Shown here: positions 16,686-24,999 of the stretch, in pieces
Numbering within the stretch: position 1 is the stretch's first letter
How the letters are laid out: each line of letters begins with the position of its first letter
NCBI RefSeq assembly: GCF_001999905.1
Contig: NZ_CP019640.1
Span: 701,001 to 765,000 of the forward strand
Direction: 5' to 3'
Length of the DNA: 64,000 nt
Source: Planococcus lenghuensis
Lineage (GTDB): Bacteria > Bacillota > Bacilli > Bacillales_A > Planococcaceae
Position numbers and translations under genes: made by a program
The notes under the pieces: generated by a model
The model's input: the letters and a program-made list of their open reading frames with translations, nothing else
Told to the model about the DNA's origin: nothing
Databases searched by the model: none

Positions 16686-16832
16686 GTGAAATCACTTTAA
16701 AGCCGGCTGAGTGCATGTTAAGAGTGGCTGTGTGTAGATTGAGACCGATCGAATGCATTTTAAAACAGACTGAATGCGTTTTAAGGACGGATGGAGCGAA
16801 GTTTAAGGGCCTTTGGATGCATTTTTAAGCTA
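16686..16832 (-). repeat. Array of seven degenerate 21-bp repeats (minus orientation)
   Basis: Seven consecutive units of exactly 21 bp (starts 16686, 16707, 16728, 16749, 16770, 16791, 16812). Read on the minus strand each has the form N5-TTAAAATGCATTCAG-like core; the flanking 5-6 bases are variable. The same core and the same 21-bp period occur on the plus strand at 27543-27882 and 50565-51047. No gene or terminator is embedded. Confidence 0.8.
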
Positions 16833-16943
16833 TTCTTCAACCGGTTGAACCTGAGATGAAAGGAAATCCTGCCGAACGGGATTAATGGCGGGGGAAGAGG
16901 GAAAGACAAATCAGTACAGACACCATGTGAAGGAGATGATGCC

Positions 16944-18134
16944 TTGGTCACTCATCAGATTGCGGTGTTACTCTTAATCGGCTACATTGTGTACACCATT
17001 GACTTGAAGCAGAAGTATTTTCCGGTACCGGTCGTGCTCGTGCTGCTTGGCATGGTGCTGTCTTTTATTCCATTTCTTTCTGACTTGTATATCTCGCGCG
17101 AAATCATCTTCAACGTGTTTTTACCTGCATTGCTTTTCACCTCTGCGTATAAATTTCCGCTGGCTCAACTGAAGAAGCACATCGGCATTATTACAACGTT
17201 CAGCACCGTCGGTTTGATGGCCACGGCTGCGCTCCTCGGCACTGCAATTTACTTTGTCAGTGATCCCTTCATCTCCCTGTCACTGACCGGTGCTTTTCTG
17301 CTCGCCGCCATTCTCATCCCGACCGATCCGGTCTCCGTTACCGCCATTATTAAAAACAGTACGGGAAAAGAAGAATTGGCAGATGTGGTGGAAGGGGAAT
17401 CGATGGTGAATGATGGCACAAGTATTGTGCTGTTCACCATTTTCCTTTCCATGGTCCAGACAGGCAACCGGTTCTCTTTCTGGCATTTCCTTTCAGAACT
17501 TGTTCTTGTATCTGCGGGAGGAATCCTTGTCGGTCTTGTGATGGGCTGGCTCGCGAGCCGGGCGATCTATTATACGCACAACGAGCGCTATCATGTCATG
17601 CTGACAATTGTATTGGCGTACGGCAGTTTCTATATTGCCCATGCACTCAGCGTATCCGGTGTGCTTGCCTCGGTCGTGGCCGGCATCATGATGGCTTACG
17701 AATTCGGGCGGACGATGACTTACCGGATCAAGGATTCATTGGACGAGTTCTGGGAGATTATCGAACCCACCATTCTGTCCATTTTGTTTTTGATGATCGG
17801 CATCCGGGCTGTGCCGTATATCACCTTTACGGAATGGGGGCTTGCGGTCATCATCTTTGTGCTGTCTGTCTTTGTCCGCTTTGCCGTACTGAGCGGCCTC
17901 GTGTATGCGGTTCCGGCCTGGCGGAAGGATTTTAAAGGATATGCATCGATTTTATCGTTGGCCGGTATCAAAGGAACGATGTCGGTCGCCCTTCTGTTGT
18001 GGCTGGAAACAGAAGAGATGAGCACGGAAGCGCCGTTGATTTCCGTCGCGTTTGCGGCTGTGCTGCTGTCATTGATTCTGCAAAGCGTCGGCATTTACCC
18101 GATGACCCAATGGCTGACGGCCCGCAAAAAATAA
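16944..18134 (+). CDS. Monovalent cation:proton antiporter, CPA1 family
   Basis: A 396-residue integral membrane antiporter exchanging Na+ or K+ for protons. About 12 helices are visible. Family motifs are FLPALLF (helix about 58), the ion-binding PTDPVSV (about 128) and EGESMVNDGTSIVLF (about 150), as in NhaP/NhaK-type proteins. It lacks the long cytoplasmic tail found in some CPA1 members. It starts at TTG 16944, 8 nt after AAGGAG (16930-16935); no better start exists. The gene stands alone between the 21-bp array and a terminator. Confidence 0.85.
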   Translation: MVTHQIAVLLLIGYIVYTIDLKQKYFPVPVVLVLLGMVLSFIPFLSDLYISREIIFNVFLPALLFTSAYKFPLAQLKKHIGIITTFSTVGLMATAALLGTAIYFVSDPFISLSLTGAFLLAAILIPTDPVSVTAIIKNSTGKEELADVVEGESMVNDGTSIVLFTIFLSMVQTGNRFSFWHFLSELVLVSAGGILVGLVMGWLASRAIYYTHNERYHVMLTIVLAYGSFYIAHALSVSGVLASVVAGIMMAYEFGRTMTYRIKDSLDEFWEIIEPTILSILFLMIGIRAVPYITFTEWGLAVIIFVLSVFVRFAVLSGLVYAVPAWRKDFKGYASILSLAGIKGTMSVALLLWLETEEMSTEAPLISVAFAAVLLSLILQSVGIYPMTQWLTARKK

Positions 18135-18152
18135 AATCGGCTTATTTAATAG

Positions 18153-18184
18153 ACCTTTGCCTATCCGCAGGCGAAGGTTTTTTT
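18153..18184 (+). terminator. Terminator after the antiporter gene
   Basis: A 10-bp stem with one G-T pair (18153-18162 with 18169-18178) followed by seven T. Confidence 0.8.
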
Positions 18185-18311
18185 GTTGGGTAATTCAAGT
18201 GAAATAGTGCTTATTCAATAAATAATATCCTTTTATAGATAATTAATTATTGATAAACGATAAATCATGTGCTAAATTTTAATTGAAATCAATTGAAGTG
18301 AGGTGCCTTAT

Positions 18312-18792
18312 GTGAAAGGGGAAACACTCTTTTTAAAACTGATCGTCATTCTGCTGGCGCTTCCGGTCATTGCGGCGTGTGTCTTTTTACTGCCATGGCT
18401 GATTCGGGACACGATGGCGAGCGATTGGGAATATGCGCATTTGCTTTACCCGATTCTGATTGCGATGTACCTGTCGGCGATTCCATTTTTCATCGCATTG
18501 CATCAGACGTTCCGGCTGCTCAGTTTTATTGACAGAAATAATGCATTCTCGGAGCGGTCGGTCCGCGCGCTCCGCAACATCAAACGCTGCGCAGTGACGA
18601 TCAGCGGCCTGTATGTGCTCAGCATGCCGTTTTTCTTTCTCGTAGGGGGACCGGGATGATGCACCCGGTGTTGTCCTGATCGGCATGGTGCTGATCTTCG
18701 CACCCATCGTGATTGCGGTGTTCGCCGCCGTGCTGCAAAAGCTTTTAGCGAATGCCATCGAAATAAAATCAGAAAATGAGTTAACGGTCTGA
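18312..18792 (+). pseudogene. DUF2975 membrane protein, frameshifted copy
   Basis: The first DUF2975 gene of a triplet. The N-terminal 115 residues match the intact copy at 19073 (KGETLFLKL, MYLSAIPFFIAL, RLLSFIDRNNAFSE), but the frame then ends at 18659. Shifting one base restores a continuous match: DDAPGVVLIGMV through KSENELTV with a stop at 18790-18792. The shift coincides with a run of five G at 18645-18649, where four would keep the frame. It may be a true inactivating insertion, phase variation or a sequencing error. The GTG start at 18312 has the same GAGGTG-6-nt spacing as the intact paralogue. DUF2975 proteins (B. subtilis YoaS) have four helices and unknown function. Confidence 0.75.
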
Positions 18793-18802
18793 GGTGAAAA
18801 AT

Positions 18803-19051
18803 ATGGCGATTATCATTAACATCGATGTCATGCTGGCGAAACGGAAAATGAGCGTAACAGAACTATCGGAACGGGTCGGAATTACAATGGCGAATTTATC
18901 GATCCTGAAAAACGGCAAAGCGAAAGCGGTCCGGTTCTCGACGCTCGAAGCGATCTGCAAGGCGCTGGACTGTCAGCCCGGAGATATTTTGGAATACCGG
19001 CAAGACGCAGAGTCTGAAAATGCGGGAGATGGCGCAAATGCAATGGAATGA
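18803..19051 (+). CDS. Xre-type HTH regulator, YozG-like
   Basis: An 82-residue single-domain HTH_26/Cro-C1 regulator: MLAKRKMSVTELSERVGITMANLSILKNGKAKAVRFSTLEAICKALDCQPGDIL (landmarks MLAKRKMS, NLSILKNGK, CQPGDILEY). Short proteins of this kind pair with DUF2975 membrane proteins in Bacillus (yozG-yoaS), as here, where it lies between two DUF2975 genes. ATG 18803 is 8 nt after GAGG; an upstream GTG 18794 overlaps that site. The tail is acidic. It probably regulates its own cluster, with the membrane protein as a possible signal partner (inference). Confidence 0.85.
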   Translation: MAIIINIDVMLAKRKMSVTELSERVGITMANLSILKNGKAKAVRFSTLEAICKALDCQPGDILEYRQDAESENAGDGANAME

Positions 19052-19072
19052 AAATGAAGCGAGGTGTTTAGC

Positions 19073-19552
19073 ATGAAACGGGAAACGTTCTTTTTGAAGT
19101 TCGTAATTTATCTGATCGGGCTCCCGGCGCTGGCCGTCTGTATTTATGGCTTTTCCAGATTCGATCCCAACTCCCCGTATTGGGCGCTTCCGGAACTTGA
19201 GAACCTGCAGTACCCATTATTGGTCGGCATGTATCTTGCGATGATTCCATTTTTCATCGCACTGATTCAGACGCTGAAACTGCTCAACTATATTGATAAA
19301 AACCAGGCGTTTTCGGAAGCGGCTGTCAAATCACTGAAGACAATCAAGTACTGCGCCATCATCATCATCGGGTTATTCATACTGGAATTGCCGGTCCTTT
19401 ACCTGCTCACAGCAGTGGATGATACACCCGGAATCCTGATCGGCATGGTCGTCATTTTCGCGTCGCTCGTGATTGCCGTCTTTGCTGCAACGCTTCAGAA
19501 GCTGTTGCATAACGCGATTGAACTGAAGTCCGAGAATGATTTAACCGTCTGA
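19073..19552 (+). CDS. DUF2975 family membrane protein (intact copy)
   Basis: A 159-residue four-helix membrane protein of the DUF2975 family: helices near 10-28, 45-65, 92-115 and 122-140. The linker between helices two and three has LKLLNYIDKNQAFSEAAVKSLKTIK, typical of the family (landmarks NYIDKNQAFSE). It shares its ending (KSENDLTV) with the frameshifted copy at 18312 (KSENELTV), showing recent duplication. The start is ATG 19073, 6 nt after GAGGTG. It lies 21 bp after the Xre gene in the same operon. Function is unknown; the pairing with an Xre regulator is conserved in Bacilli. Confidence 0.8.
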   Translation: MKRETFFLKFVIYLIGLPALAVCIYGFSRFDPNSPYWALPELENLQYPLLVGMYLAMIPFFIALIQTLKLLNYIDKNQAFSEAAVKSLKTIKYCAIIIIGLFILELPVLYLLTAVDDTPGILIGMVVIFASLVIAVFAATLQKLLHNAIELKSENDLTV

Positions 19553-19722
19553 AGTGACAGAACAGCGAAGGACTGAGCGCCTGCATTGGACTCCCGGTGG
19601 ATGCGTAAAGTAATTCCATGCTGCCTTAATCGAAATTCAATTTCGGTGGGATGATTTATTTTGATCAATACTGAAGAAAATAAAGGGTCTATCAAATATT
19701 TTTATTCCACGCTCACTTGGGC

Positions 19723-19751
19723 TTTACTGAATCCGTGATAGGAGATATACT
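19723..19751 (+). promoter_or_regulatory. SigA-type promoter of the riboswitch-terC transcript
   Basis: TTTACT (19723-19728), 17-bp spacer, TATACT (19746-19751), placing the RNA start just ahead of the riboswitch. Confidence 0.75.
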
Positions 19752-19756
19752 ATTCT

Positions 19757-19911
19757 TACAACTTAATCGACCTCGACACCCGTCGAAGGGGAGTAGCTAT
19801 AGGGAAACCTATTTCACAATCGTCAGTCCATGGCTTAGCGCCATCGGTTGTGATAGCGATAAAATTGCTTAGCGAGACCTTTGCCTGTTATTTAGGCAGA
19901 GGTCTTTTATG
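19757..19911 (+). ncRNA. yybP-ykoY manganese riboswitch with terminator
   Basis: The leader contains the conserved AAGGGGAGTAGC of the Mn2+-sensing yybP-ykoY aptamer (about 19796-19810) and the matching 3' strand with GAGACCTTTGCC (about 19874-19885). The latter is also the left arm of an intrinsic terminator (19875-19886 with 19894-19905, then TTTT). The aptamer and the terminator therefore compete for the same bases. In the known family Mn2+ binding stabilises the aptamer and lets transcription continue into the exporter gene. The downstream gene is TerC-like, as for B. subtilis ykoY. Confidence 0.9.
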
Positions 19912-19937
19912 TTGACCAAATTTTGGGAGGCATGGCG

Positions 19938-20717
19938 ATGGAAGCGATTTTATTGGAGTACGTCTGGGTGTTGCTGGTGCTCATTGCGCTGGAGGGGCTG
20001 CTTGCGGCAGATAATGCGGTGGTGCTGGCCGTCATGGTAAAGCATTTGCCGAAGGAACAGCAAAAAAAGGCGTTGTTTTACGGACTGGCCGGTGCCTTCA
20101 TATTCCGGTTCGCCGCACTGTTCATGATTACATTGCTCGTGGACGTTTGGCAGATTCAGGCATTAGGTGCAGCGTATCTGCTGTTCATTTCGTTCAAGCA
20201 CATTTATGACCGGCGGAAAGGGAAGGCGCATACCGTCGAACCGGAAGCGACACAAGGGTCCGGTTTCTGGATGACCGTTCTGAAGATCGAGCTGGCGGAT
20301 ATTGCGTTTGCAGTCGATTCCATGCTGGCCGCAGTCGCACTTGCCGTTACATTGCCGCATCTGGGCAATTTCGAGGTCGGCGGCATCAATGGCGGGCAGT
20401 TCTCGGTCATGCTGGCCGGAGGACTGGTGGGTATCCTGATCATGCGGTTCGCCGCGCATAAATTCGTGAAGCTGCTGGAAGTGTACCCGCAGCTGGAAAC
20501 CGCCGCTTTTGTAATCGTTGGCTGGGTCGGCGTGAAACTGATGGTGCTCACGCTTTCTCATGAAAGCCTGGGAATTCTGCCGTATGACTTTGCCCATTCG
20601 GCTCCGTGGAAACTCACATTCTGGGCAGTGCTCCTCGGGATTGTCGTCAGCGGGGTTTTGGTTAGCATCAAAAAGAAAAAAGAATCGGATATGAAGGCGA
20701 AAACTGAATCCTGCTAA
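19938..20717 (+). CDS. TerC/YkoY family membrane protein, probable Mn2+ exporter
   Basis: A 259-residue integral membrane protein of the TerC family with about seven helices. Conserved acidic helices are visible: LEGLLAADNAVVLAVM (about 15-30, Asp-Asn pair) and ELADIAFAVDSMLAA (about 113-127, two Asp). In Bacillus, YkoY-type proteins export manganese or metallate secreted enzymes and are switched on by the yybP-ykoY riboswitch, which is present here. GGGAGG (19925-19930) lies 7 nt before ATG 19938; TTG 19923 and ATG 19932 are too close to it or overlap it. Confidence 0.9.
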   Translation: MEAILLEYVWVLLVLIALEGLLAADNAVVLAVMVKHLPKEQQKKALFYGLAGAFIFRFAALFMITLLVDVWQIQALGAAYLLFISFKHIYDRRKGKAHTVEPEATQGSGFWMTVLKIELADIAFAVDSMLAAVALAVTLPHLGNFEVGGINGGQFSVMLAGGLVGILIMRFAAHKFVKLLEVYPQLETAAFVIVGWVGVKLMVLTLSHESLGILPYDFAHSAPWKLTFWAVLLGIVVSGVLVSIKKKKESDMKAKTESC

Positions 20718-20920
20718 CGAGAATGGATGCCTGAGTGGCCCGCTATAAAACCGAATAAAGGTCCAAGAGAGACCGGCAGTTGGCGGCCAGTCCATCTGTT
20801 TCGGGAAGTAGTGCCCTCTCGCCTGCATGTTTCCGAAAGGAATTTATTGTCGCTCGATTTCAGCGGATACAGATACTATATCAGACTGGTACGGCAAAAT
20901 GCCTGCAAAGGAGAATGATT

Positions 20921-21361
20921 ATGAAAGATGCCCTGACGATTAAAGAATTGCATACACAAAATGAAATTCTGGGAGCCTATCCAGTCATGCAACAACTGCG
21001 TCAACACCTTGATCAAGAAACATACCTGGATTTGGTGTTAGAGGCGAAAGAGAAGGACAGATACAGAATATTTGCGTTGATCGAGGAAGGGGAAATAGTC
21101 GCGGTAACGGGCTTTAAGCCAATGATCACGCTGTATTATGGCAGATTTGTCTGGGTTTGTGATTTGGTGACTGATGCAAATAAGCGTTCTAATGGTTATG
21201 GGGGAAAGCTGCTCGCCTATGTCCATGGTTGGGCAAAGGAAAACAATTATGAAAGTGTCGCGCTGTCTTCAGGATTACAGAGAACCGATGCACATCGTTT
21301 TTATGAAGATAGAATGGATTATGACAAAGTAAGCTATGTATTTAAAACGGTTTTAAATTAA
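20921..21361 (+). CDS. GNAT family N-acetyltransferase
   Basis: A 146-residue acetyltransferase of the GNAT fold. The acetyl-CoA loop is [18 protein letters not shown] (about residues 87-104) and motif B is [22 protein letters not shown]. The Q/RxxGxG loop is degenerate (RSNGYGG) but serviceable. The substrate is unknown. AAAGGAG lies 7 nt before ATG 20921; a longer frame from 20780 has no ribosome site. It may be read from its own promoter in the 200 bp after terC, since no terminator separates them. Confidence 0.8.
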   Translation: MKDALTIKELHTQNEILGAYPVMQQLRQHLDQETYLDLVLEAKEKDRYRIFALIEEGEIVAVTGFKPMITLYYGRFVWVCDLVTDANKRSNGYGGKLLAYVHGWAKENNYESVALSSGLQRTDAHRFYEDRMDYDKVSYVFKTVLN

Positions 21362-21402
21362 GCTGCGTTTATTCGCAGTGTTTTTACAAACGAGGATGCA
21401 AA

Positions 21403-21442
21403 AAAACGGCCACCAATTCGTTTTCGGATTGGTGGCCGTTTT
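21403..21442. terminator. Bidirectional terminator between convergent genes
   Basis: A perfect 15-bp stem (21403-21417 with 21428-21442) with A-run and T-run on its two sides, shared by the GNAT gene (+) and the aldo/keto reductase operon (-). Confidence 0.9.
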
Positions 21443-21507
21443 AAATTGCAGTTTCCCGTTTTGCCACGGTGAGCAGGACCTCTTACTGAAACTCGGAGTA
21501 CTTAACT

Positions 21508-22326
21508 TTATTTTGCCCGAACATCCTGCATGGCATCGAGCTTTTGAACGTCTTCCGGTGAAAGGGTGAAATCAAGCTGCTTGTTTTCAATGATGCGGCT
21601 TTCATTTGTCGATTTCGGCAATGGCAGCGTGTCGTGCTCCAAGCAATAGCGGATACAGATCTGCGCCGGCGTGACCCCGTATTTCGTTGCCATATCCTGA
21701 ATTTCCGGGCTGTTTAGAATCTGGCCGGTTGCAAGCGGTGAATACGCCTCCACAACAATATTGTGCTGCTTGCAGAATTCAAGCAGGTTTTTCTGGTCGC
21801 GCCCGATGTAAAACGGAATCTGGTTGACCATCGGCACGATGTCACACGCATCGAGGAGTGCCTGAATATCGCTTTCGGAAAAGTTGGAAACGCCGATCGA
21901 CCGGATCGCTCCGTCCTTGTAGAGCTTCTCCATCGCTTTCCAGGATGCGATGTTGCCTTCTGTGCAATCCTTGCCGATATCGTCCCACGGCCACGGGGCA
22001 TGGATCAAGTAAAGATCCAGATAATCAACCCCGAGATTCGTAAGCGAGCCGTCAAATGTACGCAGCGTTTCATCGTAACCTTTCATATGCGCCGGCAGCT
22101 TGCTCGTGAGGAATACATCTTCCCGGGCGATATCGAAATCCTTGATCGCTTTCCCGACATTCTCCTCGTTTTGATACACGAGCGCTGTATCGATATGGGT
22201 ATAGCCGTTCTTCAAGGCAACGGTCACAGCATCATATGCTTCTTCGTTCGGGATTTGCCAAGTACCGAACCCGATATCAGGAATTTCGACATCGTTATGC
22301 AGTGTGAATGTGTTTTCTTTTGTCAT
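21508..22326 (-). CDS. Aldo/keto reductase (second gene of a two-AKR operon)
   Basis: A 272-residue NADPH-dependent reductase. The tetrad is visible: Asp and Tyr in YTHIDTALVYQNE, Lys in FLTSKLPAHM, His in LYLIHAPWPW. Cofactor contacts are SIGVSNFS, EAYSPLATG and LPLPKSTNESR. The sequence is close to 2,5-diketo-D-gluconate reductase-type enzymes such as YvgN/YtbE, but it differs from the AKR at 7148. GAGGAGGA precedes ATG 22326 at about 8 nt; the frame could start at 22344 without a ribosome site. It follows the next AKR gene by 36 bp on the same strand, so the two are co-transcribed. Confidence 0.9.
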   Translation of the reverse strand: MTKENTFTLHNDVEIPDIGFGTWQIPNEEAYDAVTVALKNGYTHIDTALVYQNEENVGKAIKDFDIAREDVFLTSKLPAHMKGYDETLRTFDGSLTNLGVDYLDLYLIHAPWPWDDIGKDCTEGNIASWKAMEKLYKDGAIRSIGVSNFSESDIQALLDACDIVPMVNQIPFYIGRDQKNLLEFCKQHNIVVEAYSPLATGQILNSPEIQDMATKYGVTPAQICIRYCLEHDTLPLPKSTNESRIIENKQLDFTLSPEDVQKLDAMQDVRAK

Positions 22327-22362
22327 GCAGCTGTTCCTCCTCATTATAGATGCATATTCAAT

Positions 22363-23244
22363 TTAAATAATGTCCAGCGGCATCTTGCGGGTCGGCGGCG
22401 GAAATGCCTCGTCGAGCTGCTGCAGATCATCTTTGGATAATTGAATGGCGGCTGCTTCCGCATTTGCCCGTACGTGCTGTTCCTGGCCGGCTTTCGGAAT
22501 CGAAATGACCCGTCCGGAGCGGAGCGTCCAGGCGAGCGCGATCTGCAATGGGGTTACTTCATGTTTCGCAGCAATTTCTGTAACTGTTTTATTCGTCGTC
22601 AATTCCCGGCGAAGCGAACCGCCCTGCGCAAGCGGACTGTATGCCATGATCGGAATTTCCTGGTCCAGATGCCACGGCAGCAGATCATATTCAATGCCCC
22701 GGGAGCCGAGATGATACAGTACTTGGTTGACTGCGCAATTGCGTCCGTTCGGCACTTGGATCAATTCCTCCATGTCTTCCGTGTCGAAATTCGACACGCC
22801 CCATCGTTTGATCTTGCCGGCTTCCCGCAATTTCTCCATGCCCGCCACAGTCTCGGCGAGCGGAACGCGGCCGCGCCAATGCAGCAGATACAAATCCAGG
22901 TAATCCGTCCCGAGCCGCTCCAGGCTGCGGTCGCACGCCCGTTCGATATCGCCTTTCCCGGCGTTATGCGGATACACTTTTGAGACGAGATAGACTTCAT
23001 CGCGTCTGCCTTTGATCGCTTCGCCCACCAGTTTTTCAGATTTTCCTTCGCCATACATTTCTGCCGTATCAATGATTTTCATGCCGAGATCCAATCCGGA
23101 ACGGAGGGCGTTTATTTCCTGATCCCGGGTCGCCGGCTGATCTCCGATATGCCACGTTCCCTGTCCAATGGCGGGCAGACGGGGTCCGAATGGAATCGTC
23201 ACGGTCTGTTCCTGAAGTGCTTCACGAATTTCTGAGGTGTCCAA
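22363..23244 (-). CDS. Aldo/keto reductase (first gene of the operon)
   Basis: A 293-residue reductase. Tetrad: Asp and Tyr in KIIDTAEMYGEGKSE, Lys in YLVSKVYP, His in LYLLHWRG. C-terminal cofactor motifs are WGVSNFD, AYSPLAQGG and ISIPKAGQEQH. This is the subgroup that includes E. coli YeaE-type methylglyoxal reductases. TTG at 23244 is the start, about 7 nt after AAAGGAAG; no ATG is better placed. It shares an operon with the AKR at 21508. The upstream region contains the compact inverted repeat 23343-23384. Confidence 0.88.
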   Translation of the reverse strand: MDTSEIREALQEQTVTIPFGPRLPAIGQGTWHIGDQPATRDQEINALRSGLDLGMKIIDTAEMYGEGKSEKLVGEAIKGRRDEVYLVSKVYPHNAGKGDIERACDRSLERLGTDYLDLYLLHWRGRVPLAETVAGMEKLREAGKIKRWGVSNFDTEDMEELIQVPNGRNCAVNQVLYHLGSRGIEYDLLPWHLDQEIPIMAYSPLAQGGSLRRELTTNKTVTEIAAKHEVTPLQIALAWTLRSGRVISIPKAGQEQHVRANAEAAAIQLSKDDLQQLDEAFPPPTRKMPLDII

Positions 23245-23342
23245 AAGATCGCTTCCTTTCTTCGGTATATGTACGTGCTTGGTTGTCTTTTCCCTTCATA
23301 ACCGGTTCGTCAAACGGAAGCTGTTACATCCGCTTTTTTGTA

Positions 23343-23384
23343 TCCCTGTGTCAGAAACAATCTGAATCGTTTCTGACACAGGGA
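23343..23384. repeat. Inverted-repeat element, copy D (compact hairpin)
   Basis: Two perfect 16-bp arms (23343-23358 and 23369-23384, TCCCTGTGTCAGAAAC and its complement) around a 10-nt loop. It is the most compact copy of the family at 4285, 6868 and 11804. It lies between the divergent AKR operon and the M48 gene and has no T-run, so it is not a normal terminator. Confidence 0.8.
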
Positions 23385-23479
23385 CCGATCTAATATTCCT
23401 GAATTTAAGTATCCAGTTTAGTCCTTCCGTGCTACTATATTGGAAATAAGGTTAGTCGAAAGGAAGAAAAACGAAAGAT

Positions 23480-24769
23480 ATGATGAACCCTTCAGCGATT
23501 CAGTCCAGCCGGGAGAATGTGTATTTTGTGTTTAGCCTGATTGTCAGCATCCTCATTTATGTAGCAGCGGCAGTGTCCATTTTCGGTATTGCCATTGCGC
23601 TCGGTGTGTTTGTTCTGTTGCTTTTTGTTAATGCGATGATGTTGGGTTCGATCCGGGGGAACGGCATACGGATTCACGAGCGTCAGTTTCCGGATGTGTA
23701 TGCCCGGGTTCTGGCGCTATCGAAGGAAATGGGAATCAAAAAAGTGCCGGATGTGTTCGTGATCCAGTCTGAAGGGGCATTGAATGCATTTGCGACCCGC
23801 TTTTTCGGGCGTGATATGGTGGTTTTGTATTCAGAAGTGTTCGAACTGGCCCGGGAAGAAGGGCAGGAAGAACTGGACTTTATCCTCGCTCATGAACTGG
23901 CTCACATAAAACGCCGCCATGTTTGGAAGAATCTTCTCTTGCTGCCCGCGGCATTCGTTCCGTTTTTAAGTCAGGCGTACAGCCGGTCATGCGAGTATAC
24001 CTGTGACCGGCATGCCGCTTATGTGATTCAGAATCCGGCAGCGGCGAAACGGGCGCTGACACTTTTGGGCATCGGCAAGAAAATGTATCGCGAAGTGAAT
24101 GAAGACGCGTACCTGGAGCAGATTCAGACGGAGTCGAACGGTATTGTCTGGTACAGCGAAGTCATGTCGACACATCCGAACCTGCCGAAACGGATCCAGG
24201 CGATCGGGCAGTTTGTAGACAGCGGCGTGCGATTGTATAAACCCGATCAAAGTAAAATCGCCCTTGGCGCGGTTGCGCTGTTCGTCACAGGAACGATTGT
24301 GTATTTCTTCAGTATCGGCCTGTTCGCCGGTGCCGGTGTGGTTTACTCCCAATTATTGCCGAACGCATTTTCTGAAGGCTGGTCGGAAGATTATGTGATC
24401 GAAGGAGAGACCGCATTGATGACTGCTGCAATGGACGGCGACCCGATCGGCGTGGAACAGGCGCTCGCAGACGGGGAAGACCTTTATGCAGTTGACTCGG
24501 AAGGTTCTGATGCCCTCATGTATGCTGTTTATTCCGGAAATCCGGATGTGATCCAATTGCTGATCGATGCGGGAGCGGACGTCAACACATCAGACGATTA
24601 TTCAAGTGCGTTGATGATTGCGGTCATGTACGAAGACTATGCCTCTGCACGATTGCTGGTGGAAAACGGAGCTGACCCCCACTTGATGGATGCAGACGGC
24701 ATGACGCCGATGGAGTATGTGGGCGCAGCATCCGCTGAGGAATTCGAAGAAATGCTGAAAGCGAATTAA
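23480..24769 (+). CDS. Membrane M48 metallopeptidase fused to ankyrin repeats
   Basis: A 429-residue protein with an unusual order of domains. Residues about 15-55 form one or two membrane helices. The M48 (HtpX-like) zinc protease follows, with HELAH at 138-142 and the third zinc ligand Glu172 in SCEYTCDRHAA. A further membrane segment lies near 260-290. The C-terminal 120 residues are three ankyrin repeats (GETALMTAAMDGD, SDALMYAVYSGNPDVIQLLIDAGADVN, SALMIAVMYEDYASARLLVENGADP as landmarks). HtpX proteases degrade damaged membrane proteins; the ankyrin part may select substrates (inference). It is transcribed alone and ends in a terminator. Confidence 0.85.
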   Translation: MMNPSAIQSSRENVYFVFSLIVSILIYVAAAVSIFGIAIALGVFVLLLFVNAMMLGSIRGNGIRIHERQFPDVYARVLALSKEMGIKKVPDVFVIQSEGALNAFATRFFGRDMVVLYSEVFELAREEGQEELDFILAHELAHIKRRHVWKNLLLLPAAFVPFLSQAYSRSCEYTCDRHAAYVIQNPAAAKRALTLLGIGKKMYREVNEDAYLEQIQTESNGIVWYSEVMSTHPNLPKRIQAIGQFVDSGVRLYKPDQSKIALGAVALFVTGTIVYFFSIGLFAGAGVVYSQLLPNAFSEGWSEDYVIEGETALMTAAMDGDPIGVEQALADGEDLYAVDSEGSDALMYAVYSGNPDVIQLLIDAGADVNTSDDYSSALMIAVMYEDYASARLLVENGADPHLMDADGMTPMEYVGAASAEEFEEMLKAN

Positions 24770-24781
24770 TAGCACTAAATG

Positions 24782-24816
24782 AACTGCAGCTGACACCGGT
24801 CAGCTGCAGTTTTTTC
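24782..24816 (+). terminator. Terminator after the M48-ankyrin gene
   Basis: A perfect 13-bp stem (24782-24794 with 24799-24811), 4-nt loop, T-run to 24816. Confidence 0.9.
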
Positions 24817-24999
24817 ATTAGAAGAGGGCATGAAAAGTCTTGATCCCGGGCATAGTATTAATAATTGAGCATCCACAAAAATTTGATGCTTTTGATAAAT
24901 TACTCAGCACTATTGCCTTATGGCATGTTTTCCTTTGCAGGACAGTATACAGCAATTAATTTCTATTCAAATGAGGAGAAAGAAGTCAGGAGGGAGATC

